From JAEINY01 sp942490535 (lineage in GTDB: Bacteria; Bacteroidota; Bacteroidia; Bacteroidales; Marinilabiliaceae): 64,000 nucleotides of DNA. A model generated the notes under the pieces. That model was not told the DNA's origin. It was given only the letters and a program-made list of their open reading frames with translations, and did no database searches. Both the position numbers and the translations under genes were made by a program. The stretch spans positions 682,001 to 746,000 of the forward strand of contig CALNXQ010000005.1 of the NCBI GenBank assembly GCA_942490535.1, read 5' to 3'. Shown here one piece after another: positions 1 through 8,414 of the stretch; the first letter of the stretch is position 1, and the number at the start of each line of letters is the position of its first letter.

Positions 1-138
1 AAACAGGCGTGACAGTAGTAAATTCAAAGGTTATAGTCCGCTTGCAAATTGTAACGGCGCGACAGTAAAGAGCCACGCAAACTACTACTAATCATACAAT
101 TTACCATTGCCGCCATTGCGTGAATCCCAATAGGACAA

Positions 139-828
139 ATGAACAGACTGGACAGACTAACAAGCATACTCCTACAACTTCAATCTAAACGACTGACAAC
201 TGCTCGTGAAATAGCGAAACGATTTGAAGTTACCAACAGAACCATTTACAGAGATATTCAAACATTAAGACTGGCCGGTGTTCCAATTGGCGAAGCCGAA
301 GGAAAGGGCTATTTCTTAGTGGAAGACTATCGGTTGCCACCGGTAATGTTCACTATGGAAGAAGCGAGAGCTATGGTAACCACAAGTAAAATCTTAAACT
401 ACCATACCGAAGATTCTCTAAAACAAAATTACGAATCTGCCCTTTTAAAAATAAAAGCTGTTTTATCCCACCAGGACAAAGACAAATTGGAATTTTTAAA
501 TTCAAGAATCGGGTTTCAAAAACCTTGGGCACCGACCAGTTTGTATTTAGACCGTATCCAGCATTCAATTACAGAAAGTGAAAAACTGAAAATAAAATAC
601 CAGGCAAGAGGGGAAGAGCAAATAACAGAACGCATCATCCACCCGTGTGCAGTATATTTCAGTGGTGCTGTTTGGACAACGATTGCCTTTTGTGAGTTAC
701 GACAAGAAATAAGAGAGTTTCGCCTTGACAGAATAAAAGAACTCAAATTACAACACACTCATTTCAAACCCGACAAGGCTTTCAGCATTGAACACTATTT
801 AGAGGAACGTTCAAAAAGACTATTTTAA
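139..828 (+). CDS. YafY-type HTH/WYL-domain transcriptional regulator
   Basis: A 229-residue DNA-binding regulator. Residues about 1-60 form a DeoR/HTH_11-type winged helix (RLTSILLQLQSKRL, then TAREIAKRFEVTNRTIYRDI as recognition helix), followed by the linker YFLVEDYRLPPVMFT. Residues about 135-210 form a WYL-like ligand-sensing domain (IKYQARG, HPCAVYFSGAVWTTIAFCELR, REFRLDRI). The strict WYL triplet is replaced by AVWTTIAFCE, which is common in YafY relatives. Members of this family sense small ligands or nucleic acids and usually control a neighbouring gene. Here the obvious target is the secreted hydrolase that starts 58 bases downstream on the same strand. The 138 bases before the start contain two copies of GCGYGACAGTA (about 7-17 and 57-67) that could be operator sites. 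Family assignment is firm; the ligand is unknown. Confidence 0.88.
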   Translation: MNRLDRLTSILLQLQSKRLTTAREIAKRFEVTNRTIYRDIQTLRLAGVPIGEAEGKGYFLVEDYRLPPVMFTMEEARAMVTTSKILNYHTEDSLKQNYESALLKIKAVLSHQDKDKLEFLNSRIGFQKPWAPTSLYLDRIQHSITESEKLKIKYQARGEEQITERIIHPCAVYFSGAVWTTIAFCELRQEIREFRLDRIKELKLQHTHFKPDKAFSIEHYLEERSKRLF

Positions 829-860
829 ACCCCTGACAAAGGGCTGTCCTATGTGCCATT

Positions 861-868
861 TATCTTTG
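861..868 (+). promoter_or_regulatory. Bacteroidota-type -7 element (TATCTTTG)
   Basis: TATCTTTG matches the TAnnTTTG -7 consensus of the Bacteroidota sigma factor exactly. It lies 18 bases before the ATG at 887, so the longer frame starting at 851 cannot be the translated form of a transcript made here. No clear -33 TTTG is seen. Confidence 0.5.
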
Positions 869-886
869 CTTCAAATTCAAACAAAA

Positions 887-1768
887 ATGAATATAAAAGC
901 ACTTTTACTCCTCGTCGTTGCTTCCCTTTCAGGACGGGTAAGCGAGGCACAAACACCAGAACGAATGACCGCAAAACAAATCACAATCAGAGACAAACAA
1001 GTTGAAATCAATTATTTTCAACAAGGCCAAGGCGACACAACCATTCTGTTTTTGCACGGTTGGTGTATTGACGGAACGTATTGGAAAAATCAAGTAGAAT
1101 ACTTTTCTGAAAATTACACTGTTTACGCCATTGACCTGCCGGGCTTTGGCAAATCAAAAGCCCAAAGAAGCAACTGGACAATTGAAGAATATGCCAAGGA
1201 TGTAACAGCATTTATTGACACTCTGAACCTTAAGAATGTGGTAATCATTGGACATTCTATGGCAGGCGAAATTATGTTACAAACAGCATTAACCAACAAT
1301 CCAAAAATAGCAGGCATTGTAGGCGTTGACAATTTCAAGCTCATTGACGTTGAATTTACGCCAGAACAAATGAAAGAAATGACTGATTTTCTTCCAAGAC
1401 TTGAAACGGATTTTAAAAATGCAGCACCTGTCTATGCCGATTTAATGCTTTTTCACCCCACAACTTCAGAGGAAGTGAAAGACAGAGTAAAAACTGATTT
1501 TGCAAATAGCGATTCTGTTATTGGCTATGGAACACTTATGAACCACATCCAATACACCTCTACCGACGCACAAAGACTGGAACAGCTTAATTATAAGTTA
1601 TTCTTAATAAACAGTGACGGTTTTCCAACCAACGAAACCGGGCTTAATACTCATTGTAAAACTAGTTTTCAAGTGGAAACCATCGCTGCCACCGGACATT
1701 ATCCCATGATAGAAAAGCCGACCGAATTTAATTTAATATTGGAAAAAGTACTGACACAAATGAAATAA
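887..1768 (+). CDS. Secreted alpha/beta-fold hydrolase
   Basis: A 293-residue hydrolase with an N-terminal signal peptide (MNIKALLLLVVASLSGRVSEAQ). The fold signature is clear: the oxyanion strand ILFLHGWCIDGTYWKNQ, YAIDLPGFGKS, and the nucleophile elbow VIIGHSMAGEI with the serine in GHSMAG. The acid is probably in the FLINSDGFP segment and the histidine in ATGHYPMIEKP. An in-frame ATG at 851 exists, but it would put 12 polar residues ahead of the signal peptide and overlaps a promoter element, so 887 is preferred. Substrate is not predictable. It probably acts in the periplasm and may be controlled by the WYL regulator upstream. Base composition is AT-rich, like the regulator, which suggests the two travelled together (inference). 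Confidence 0.85.
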   Translation: MNIKALLLLVVASLSGRVSEAQTPERMTAKQITIRDKQVEINYFQQGQGDTTILFLHGWCIDGTYWKNQVEYFSENYTVYAIDLPGFGKSKAQRSNWTIEEYAKDVTAFIDTLNLKNVVIIGHSMAGEIMLQTALTNNPKIAGIVGVDNFKLIDVEFTPEQMKEMTDFLPRLETDFKNAAPVYADLMLFHPTTSEEVKDRVKTDFANSDSVIGYGTLMNHIQYTSTDAQRLEQLNYKLFLINSDGFPTNETGLNTHCKTSFQVETIAATGHYPMIEKPTEFNLILEKVLTQMK

Positions 1769-1950
1769 ACGGGTGCTAACGGAGTGACGGGATTGTAATC
1801 CCGCCACTGCCCCTCTCAATCCATACGTCTGTTGGCGGATAGGGGTCTCGTACTGGCCGTTCATTCAGTAACCATGTGGCTGCTCTTTACACCAATAACA
1901 CCTGTGTCCTGATTTAAACCAAAGCCAGATCTGACTATGCGAGCGCTTCT

Positions 1951-2109
1951 TTATGACATTAGGAACAACCTCATCGCCTGACCCGAGTTGATTTTGGGAT
2001 TCAGCCCTTTATCCATCAACTGACGGATTCTAAAGTACGCCATGTAAATGTCATAACGGCATCCGTATTGCCAATGTGTTTTTTTATCTTGGTCATACAA
2101 AGGATGAAA
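1951..2109 (-). pseudogene. C-terminal fragment of an unrecognised gene
   Basis: In one minus-strand frame this stretch reads as a coherent, aromatic-rich peptide (for example YGCRYDIYMAYFRIRQ, then LMDKGLNPKINSG) ending at a TAA at 1951-1953. A stop codon two codons upstream and peptide-like sequence in the other frames further up (to about 2225) suggest a decayed, frameshifted gene. I do not recognise the family. The rest of the 1769-2404 gap holds no convincing gene. A GC-rich inverted repeat (CGGGATT/AATCCCG) just after the hydrolase at about 1786-1802 may act as a weak terminator. Confidence 0.35.
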
Positions 2110-2404
2110 CACTTAGGCTTCCAAACCGTTTTAAATAATAGAATACACCATTGGCCGGTCAATAATTCCATATCCCCTACGGGGAAAACACGTAATTTGC
2201 AACAGATACGTCTGCAACACTCCATCCGCTACGAGGGGTCTTTGTTTGCTGAAGGGGAACAGGAATTAACCCTGATCGTAAAAGAACACTACAGTGGATA
2301 GAATAGGCATACCTTTATCCGTTAACACATGATATGCATAGACCATAGCCTATTCAAAAAAAGTTACGGATTTGATTAAACAAAGTAACATTGGCAACTT
2401 TGTT

Positions 2405-4384
2405 TTAAGATTCACCCTTAAATAATCTGGTAGCCAATTTAATCTGTTCCTGATTCCCGAGAATATAAGCGATGTCATTACTCTGGAATTTTGTTTCAGG
2501 TAAAGGATGTTCGATAATCTCTTCCCCTCTTTTTAGAGCAATAAGGGTGACTCCTGTTATTTTTCGCAAATCCACCTCAATTATTGATTTACCCACAGCA
2601 AAAGAATCATCATCCAGGATAATGGTAGATACAGTTACATCCGAAAACTCATCCAATATTGATAACTGATTCAGAGTATCCTTTTTCATAAAAACACCAA
2701 GAGTCAAGCTCCTTATGCTTTTTAAAACAGTATTCATCTCCCGTTGTGAAAATTGTCGTTTAACCAGTATCCGTTTAAATAAATCAATTGCAATTTCAAG
2801 TTTTTCAGGAAAGACCTGATTAACTCCCAATTTATATAATTGATCGACATTCTCGATATTCTTTGCTCTAACGAGAATATACCCTGTTTTATTTATTCTT
2901 CTCACTTTCTCAATGATTGCCATTGCAGGAATGATACTACCTACTGAGATTACAATTATTTCAGCCGAATCAACGTGGGCTTTCATTAATATTGGTTCAT
3001 TTACGGCATCACCATAAACAACAGTCTCTCCTTGTTCAATCCGTTCTTTTGCAATTATGGGATCAAATATGATAGAAGCATGAGGCATATTATTATACTT
3101 CGCCATGAATGACAATTTTAGAGCACATGTATCTTTCCCAATAATCACAATATGATTTTTAAGGTTCGCAATCACAACTTCTTTAAGGGGGAATAGTCCA
3201 TTAACTAAAAAATTTGGTAGTGGTAGTTTCAACAGGGTATTGGCAATAGGAATAGAAAGGTTCATCAAAAATGGTGTTAAAGCCATGGTTATGACAGCAA
3301 CGGAAAGAAATAACTGATAATAGGAGTTGGACAAAATGCCGTTACTGAATCCAATTTTTGCCAGGATAAAGGAAAATTCTCCAACCTGACTTAATGCGAG
3401 CCCCACCACCACCGTTCCACGGAAAGTATGACCAAGTACAAAACCCGTTCCACTAGCAATTATGGTTTTCAATACAAGCACCATCAGAACACTTGCAAGC
3501 ACCAGTTGATAGTTATTGATAAGAAAGGATACATCGAGCAACATCCCAATGGAAACAAAGAAAAAACTGGTAAACGTATCCTTAAACGTTATAAGACTGC
3601 CAAAAGCATTATGGCTGTATTCTGATTCGGAAATCATTAATCCCGCCAAAAAAGCACCAAATGCCAGCGACATACCCAATTTAGAAGTCAACAATGCTAT
3701 AGCGAGACAAATCAGAAAAATACTCATCATGAATAGCTCCTGATTTTTAGTCATGGCGATTACTTGTAATAATTTTGGTATAACCCATTTATTCCCCATG
3801 TAAACCACGCCAATGATAACAATCGTCTTCAATACAATTAAGACAATTTCATTTCCAATAGCGACAGAACTATCGCCAAGAATATTGGTAAACAGCAATA
3901 AAGGCACTAACAACAAGTCTTGAAAAATCAGAATGCCTAATACGGTACGCCCATAATTAGAAGTAAGCTCGGAGCGTTCTTGTAATAGTTTTAAAACCAG
4001 AGCCGAACTGCTTAAGGCAGCTAGAAAACCAATAAAAACACCCTCCTTCCAATTCAAGTCAAAGAAAAATGCAACAACATAAAAAACGAAAGCAGTGATA
4101 AAAACCTGTATAAATCCGCCAAAAAATACGATTCTTCGTATTTTCAACAAGTGCTTAAGCGAAAACTCCATGCCTATTGTAAACAAAAGAAGAATAACCC
4201 CAATTTCAGCCATCAGCTCTATTTCATGTAAGCCTTTGATCAAAGAAAGCACGTGTGGACCGGCAATGATGCCCGTTATAAGATATCCAACAACTGTAGG
4301 GATCTTAATCTTTGTGAAAATAAGATTGACAATGGTAGATAACGCAAAAATTATGACAATATCCTTAAGGACTGTTAACTCCAT
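2405..4384 (-). CDS. CPA2-family monovalent cation/proton antiporter with RCK-type tail
   Basis: A 659-residue KefB-like transporter of the inner membrane that exchanges K+ or Na+ for protons. Residues about 5-380 form a 12-13 helix Na+/H+ exchanger domain, with typical segments such as GYLITGIIAGP, LFTIGMEFS, GRTVLGILIFQDLL and GAFLAGLMISES. Residues about 405-530 form a TrkA-N-like regulatory domain and residues about 575-655 a TrkA-C domain (FAVGKSIIEVDLRKITGVTL). The dinucleotide-binding glycine loop of TrkA-N (normally GxGxxG) reads IVIIGKDTCALKLS, so it is degenerate. That may mean loss of NAD(H) sensing. Monocistronic as far as can be seen. The next transporters at 5331 and 7630 also serve ion and osmotic balance. 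Confidence 0.92.
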   Translation of the reverse strand: MELTVLKDIVIIFALSTIVNLIFTKIKIPTVVGYLITGIIAGPHVLSLIKGLHEIELMAEIGVILLLFTIGMEFSLKHLLKIRRIVFFGGFIQVFITAFVFYVVAFFFDLNWKEGVFIGFLAALSSSALVLKLLQERSELTSNYGRTVLGILIFQDLLLVPLLLFTNILGDSSVAIGNEIVLIVLKTIVIIGVVYMGNKWVIPKLLQVIAMTKNQELFMMSIFLICLAIALLTSKLGMSLAFGAFLAGLMISESEYSHNAFGSLITFKDTFTSFFFVSIGMLLDVSFLINNYQLVLASVLMVLVLKTIIASGTGFVLGHTFRGTVVVGLALSQVGEFSFILAKIGFSNGILSNSYYQLFLSVAVITMALTPFLMNLSIPIANTLLKLPLPNFLVNGLFPLKEVVIANLKNHIVIIGKDTCALKLSFMAKYNNMPHASIIFDPIIAKERIEQGETVVYGDAVNEPILMKAHVDSAEIIVISVGSIIPAMAIIEKVRRINKTGYILVRAKNIENVDQLYKLGVNQVFPEKLEIAIDLFKRILVKRQFSQREMNTVLKSIRSLTLGVFMKKDTLNQLSILDEFSDVTVSTIILDDDSFAVGKSIIEVDLRKITGVTLIALKRGEEIIEHPLPETKFQSNDIAYILGNQEQIKLATRLFKGES

Positions 4385-4478
4385 TTGAGATTATTTGTAT
4401 GTACAAAACTATTTTTCGAAATAAATGCGAATCACTATTGCCTCCGGGAAAACACTTTTAAGTGCGGGTAAAAAGCCA

Positions 4479-4928
4479 TTATTTCAATTTAAACAGGAAC
4501 AAACCTCTCTTTTGGCTGTCGGGAATCCCAATAATATTGTTGATGTAATCCACCTTCTTTGCCATCTCACCTCGCTGAATGTACCCTTCGCCATAGGGCA
4601 TACACGCTTGCCAGGAGCCTGACTGAATGCACTTATCCCAATCACTTACTCTAACAATGGTATGGCTGCCGGTAAAAATCAAGCAATGCTGATAATTGCG
4701 GGCTGTTTTCAATGATTCAGCCGCATTTTCTTTGGTGAGGATAATGACCGTATCGGCCTGCATCGATGCCAGTTGCCGTATTTTGGAGATGGGACGGTTC
4801 GCATCAAGCGTCACATTCTCAAAAGAGATGACATCCGCTAAAAATGTTCTCAGCATGTCGGCATTGGATTGCCCATTGGCACCTATGCCAATAGCGAGCA
4901 ATATGACGAGTGTAATGGTGTGTTTCAT
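4479..4928 (-). CDS. Small secreted protein of unknown function
   Basis: A 149-residue protein with a clear signal peptide (MKHTITLVILLAIGIGANGQ, cleavage after the GQ). The mature part is about 130 residues, with a segment that looks like an alpha/beta sensor or phosphatase-like fold (ADTVIILTKENAAESLKTA, then HCLIFTGSHTIVRVSDW) and two cysteines near CIQSGSWQACMPYGEGY that could form a disulfide. I recognise no family. It lies 94 bases upstream of the antiporter on the same strand and could share a transcript with it. The compact signal peptide and codon use support a real gene. Confidence 0.6.
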   Translation of the reverse strand: MKHTITLVILLAIGIGANGQSNADMLRTFLADVISFENVTLDANRPISKIRQLASMQADTVIILTKENAAESLKTARNYQHCLIFTGSHTIVRVSDWDKCIQSGSWQACMPYGEGYIQRGEMAKKVDYINNIIGIPDSQKRGLFLFKLK

Positions 4929-5330
4929 ACCTCTGCTTTTATTGGTTCATTAACTATAAGACTGATGGGTCGGGTAGATCCGTCCAAATAATACTGCTGC
5001 AATCCTTTGGAAACAAGCTTAAATTAAGGCTTTTTTTTCAATTTGTCACCCCCGGCCGAAGGAAGTCAGGACAGCATAGCCTGAGATAGGTTGCTACAGT
5101 AATTGTGGATGGCTTACACCCCTGGGGACGTGGCCACAGCGAGGTATTCTACCGCTTATGATGCCTTCATCTGATAAAGCACATGGTACTCCGCCAATAC
5201 CATGGATCAGGTATCTCCAGGTAACGGAACCCCAAACATTTATCAAGTGATAATAGTCTATTTATGAATGAACAAATACACTAAAGATTTTGTATATTTA
5301 GAAAAGAGTACAACTTAATACTTACCACTT
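4929..5330. other. Intergenic, no gene recognised
   Basis: This 400-base divergent region carries the upstream signals of the secreted protein (minus) and the permease (plus). The minus strand reads peptide-like for about 40 codons (around 5110-5230) before hitting stops, so a gene relic is possible, but nothing identifiable remains. I see no RNA element that I can name. Confidence 0.4.
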
Positions 5331-7463
5331 ATGGTACAAGGGCATAAAAAGCTTAAAAAAGAGCTTGGATTATTTGATGTATTTGCCATTAGTACCGGGG
5401 CCATGTTTAGCTCTGGATTCTTTTTACTTCCCGGCATTGCCTCCCACTACACGGGACCCTCCGTATTTTTAGCCTATCTGCTGGCCGGCGTGCTCATTTT
5501 ACCATCTATGTTCAGTATTGCCGAGATCTCCACGGCCCTGCCCCGATCCGGAGGGGCCTACTTTTTCCTGGATCGCAGTTTAGGCCCCTTAATGGGTACC
5601 ATTGGCGGATTAGGGACCTACTTTGCACTGATGTTTAAAACAGCCTTTGCCATTATTGGTATTGGGGCGTATGCCGCTATTTTCTGGAATGTACCGGTAA
5701 AAACAGTGGCCCTGGTGGCCACGCTTCTGTTTATGATTCTGAACCTCATCGGCGCCAAAAAAACATCGGGCTTGCAAAAAATATTTGTGACCTTTCTCCT
5801 GGTGGTGTTGGCCGCCTTTATAATCGATGGACTTTATTACATTTTTAGCGATCCCAATTTTTCATTCTCCTCCCCGTCCAATCACTTATCACCATTTCTG
5901 ACCAATGGATTTGAAGGCCTGCTCACAACAGCTGGCTTCGTATTTGTCTCTTACCTGGGACTCACCCAAATTGCCAGTGTGGCCGAAGAAATTAAAAACC
6001 CGGAACGCAATATCCCCCTGGGGATGATCCTCTCTCTGATTGTGACGGCCCTCATTTATGTGTTAGGTGTTTTTATCATGGTGGTGGTCATTGAACCGGA
6101 CGCCTTTTCCAAGGAATTAGCTCCGGCAGCGGCGGCTGTATCCCAAACCCTCAACTGGGTCCCCGGCAACCTGGCTGTGATTTTAATGACCGGCGCAGCT
6201 CTGGCAGCCTTTGCTTCAACCGGTAATGCGGGCCTTTTATCATCGTCGAGATATCCGTTTGCCATGGGACGTGACAAACTCTTTCCCGCTCTATTTTCCA
6301 GATTGGCGACCAACGGCACACCGGTGTATGCCATCTTACTAACAACCGCCTTTATAATGCTATTTATACTGGTGTTGTCTGAGGAGGGCATTGTGAAACT
6401 GGCCAGCACCTTTCAGTTGCTGATTTTCATGGTTATTAATTTCTCGGTTATTGTGTTTCGCAGCAGTAAAATAGAATCCTACGACCCGGGATATCACACG
6501 CCTTTATACCCCTGGATGCAGATTGCCGGCATCCTCATTTCAGGGGTGCTGATTATCTACCTGGGTTGGATGCCGATCCTCTTCAGTTCCGGGATTATAC
6601 TGCTGGGAATACTCTGGTACCATTTTCATGCCCGCGCCAAAGTTGTGCGTGAAGGGGCCATCTTCCATTGGTTTGCTCTCCTGGGGAAATATCAATACGA
6701 TGAGCTGGAGAATGAATTTATGACCATCCTGAAGGAAAAAGGTTTGAGACAGGGTGATCCCTTCGACGAAACCATTATCAATGCCCGCATCAGCATACTG
6801 GACAAACAAATCACACTGAGCAAACTACTGGATACGATTTCGGCCGGGTATGCCATCGAATTGAATGTACCAAAGAAAAGCATTGCCCCCCTGTTCCTTC
6901 ATTCCATTGATAACAATCCTTTGCTACCCCATACTAACATTCTGATTCTGTATGCTAAACACCGCCATATAAGCCGCCCTTCCATGCACCTGGTTGTATC
7001 GCGCAAAGGCATCGTTAATACGCTGGCCGGCAACGCCAATAAAACCAACAACACATTTAACATCTGCTTCTTCCTGGTGAATCATGAAACAGAAACCAAG
7101 CAGCAGCTAAGGATGCTTTCCCGCCTGGTAGATATTGTGGAGCAGGAGAAATTTGTACAACAATTTACAGGACTCAGCAACCACCGGGAGATGAAGGAGT
7201 TCTTGCTGCAAAACGAACGGTTTATCACGGTAAAATTATTGAATGAAACCCGGCAAGCCGCCATGATCGGTGAGCCATTAAAAGCGATTCAATTCCCTAA
7301 AGGGGTGTTGGTGGCTTTAATTGAGCGTGAAAACAACACCTTTGTTCCCAATGGATCAACGATCCTGTTGGAAAACGATATTCTGACAATCATTGGCGAT
7401 TCCAAATCCATCGCTAAATTATTTAATGAATATATCCTTACACAGAGTAATAAGTTTAACTAG
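5331..7463 (+). CDS. APC-type amino acid permease fused to EIIA-like and TrkA-C domains
   Basis: A 710-residue inner-membrane transporter. Residues about 8-440 are an APC-superfamily permease of 12 helices (GLFDVFAISTGAMFSSGFFL, IAEISTALPRSGGAYFFLDR, SVAEEIKNPERNIPLGMI). Residues about 465-610 resemble a PTS EIIA domain of the PtsN type: VVSRKGIVNTLAG at the position where EIIA carries its active-site His, then FNICFFLVNHE and LRMLSRLVDIVEQEKFVQQF. Residues about 635-705 are a TrkA-C domain (KGVLVALIEREN, LENDILTIIGDSKS). The fusion suggests that transport is gated by a cytosolic nucleotide or ligand and by PTS(Ntr)-type signalling. The substrate could be an amino acid or a K+-linked osmolyte (inference). 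The MscS-like gene at 7630 follows after 166 bases. Confidence 0.85.
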   Translation: MVQGHKKLKKELGLFDVFAISTGAMFSSGFFLLPGIASHYTGPSVFLAYLLAGVLILPSMFSIAEISTALPRSGGAYFFLDRSLGPLMGTIGGLGTYFALMFKTAFAIIGIGAYAAIFWNVPVKTVALVATLLFMILNLIGAKKTSGLQKIFVTFLLVVLAAFIIDGLYYIFSDPNFSFSSPSNHLSPFLTNGFEGLLTTAGFVFVSYLGLTQIASVAEEIKNPERNIPLGMILSLIVTALIYVLGVFIMVVVIEPDAFSKELAPAAAAVSQTLNWVPGNLAVILMTGAALAAFASTGNAGLLSSSRYPFAMGRDKLFPALFSRLATNGTPVYAILLTTAFIMLFILVLSEEGIVKLASTFQLLIFMVINFSVIVFRSSKIESYDPGYHTPLYPWMQIAGILISGVLIIYLGWMPILFSSGIILLGILWYHFHARAKVVREGAIFHWFALLGKYQYDELENEFMTILKEKGLRQGDPFDETIINARISILDKQITLSKLLDTISAGYAIELNVPKKSIAPLFLHSIDNNPLLPHTNILILYAKHRHISRPSMHLVVSRKGIVNTLAGNANKTNNTFNICFFLVNHETETKQQLRMLSRLVDIVEQEKFVQQFTGLSNHREMKEFLLQNERFITVKLLNETRQAAMIGEPLKAIQFPKGVLVALIERENNTFVPNGSTILLENDILTIIGDSKSIAKLFNEYILTQSNKFN

Positions 7464-7629
7464 TGCAACGGTTTCATGGCAGTCCCCTCAAACGAGCAGA
7501 TAACGGATAAGTATGCTGAACCCAAAGCCCTTTCAGATCCTGCCTGGCTGCTGCGCTTTTTAGAGATAAGGGATAATTCATCAACTACCCTAAAAATCCA
7601 TTTAAGAACACTTAAAACGAAGTAGCATC

Positions 7630-8340
7630 ATGCCAATAGATTTTGCAATAGCAATTATGGGTGTGGCCATTGGCTTTCGATTCGTAAACAAAGCTGCGTC
7701 GTATTTATTACGCGGCTCAAAACTGAGTTTCCATCTGTCGTATGTATTGCCAATTCTTGAATTCCTTGCCTGGAGCACGCTCTTTATTTTGGTGGTCAAG
7801 TGGGTCGCAGAGCATCCTAACAGCAACATAAGCATTGCTTTGGGGACTATATTTTTATTTGTAATGGTCCCCTTGTTTTATTATGTCCGCGAATTTCTAA
7901 TTGGGATATCCCTGAAAATAAGATTCCACCTCTTACCCGGTTTAATTCTTGTGCAGGATACATCAAAAAGGGAGATTGTAAAAACAGGCGCCTTCAGCAT
8001 CACTTTAAAAAACAGAAACAACCAGATCACCACCGTAGCCTACAGCAAAATAAATCCGGAATGGATTCCCCAACCAGGAGGCCATCCCCACCTGATGCGC
8101 CGTTTATTAATGTTTCAAGTCCCCTCCTCGGGAAACATTGAGCGGCAAAAGAGCAAGCTATTGCAACTGATCTCCGATTCGCCCTGGCATGTCGCATCAA
8201 TGGCTCCCGCCATCGAAAATACAATCCGGCATAACGGCACCCTGAAAATTCAAGTGGTTGTGTATGTGCTGCGCCATAAGGACGCAAAAAAGATTAAGAC
8301 CATGATAGGAAGCGTTATTCAGAAGAGCAGTTTAAACTAG
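7630..8340 (+). CDS. MscS-like small mechanosensitive channel (divergent)
   Basis: A 236-residue membrane protein. Helices lie at about residues 3-22, 36-60 and 70-98. They are followed by a beta-rich stretch that resembles the MscS beta domain (HLLPGLILVQD, REIVKTGAFSITLKNRNNQI, TTVAYSKINP) and a C-terminal alpha/beta segment (VPSSGNIERQKSKLLQLISD). The third helix lacks the strict Gly/Ala packing pattern of E. coli MscS, so gating properties are uncertain. It lies downstream of the permease on the same strand and fits an osmotic-balance group. Alternative: an uncharacterised membrane family that only resembles MscS. Confidence 0.55.
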   Translation: MPIDFAIAIMGVAIGFRFVNKAASYLLRGSKLSFHLSYVLPILEFLAWSTLFILVVKWVAEHPNSNISIALGTIFLFVMVPLFYYVREFLIGISLKIRFHLLPGLILVQDTSKREIVKTGAFSITLKNRNNQITTVAYSKINPEWIPQPGGHPHLMRRLLMFQVPSSGNIERQKSKLLQLISDSPWHVASMAPAIENTIRHNGTLKIQVVVYVLRHKDAKKIKTMIGSVIQKSSLN

Positions 8341-8414
8341 CGTCTTTGGCAAACTGCTTACCCATGTGCATCATTTTACAATGGTGCCGGTCCTTTGACA
8401 GTGCACCTGGCAGC

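Noticed and set aside
1..138. Integron attC-like site
   Set aside because: Short inverted words are present, but no GTTRRRY/RYYYAAC core pair could be placed.
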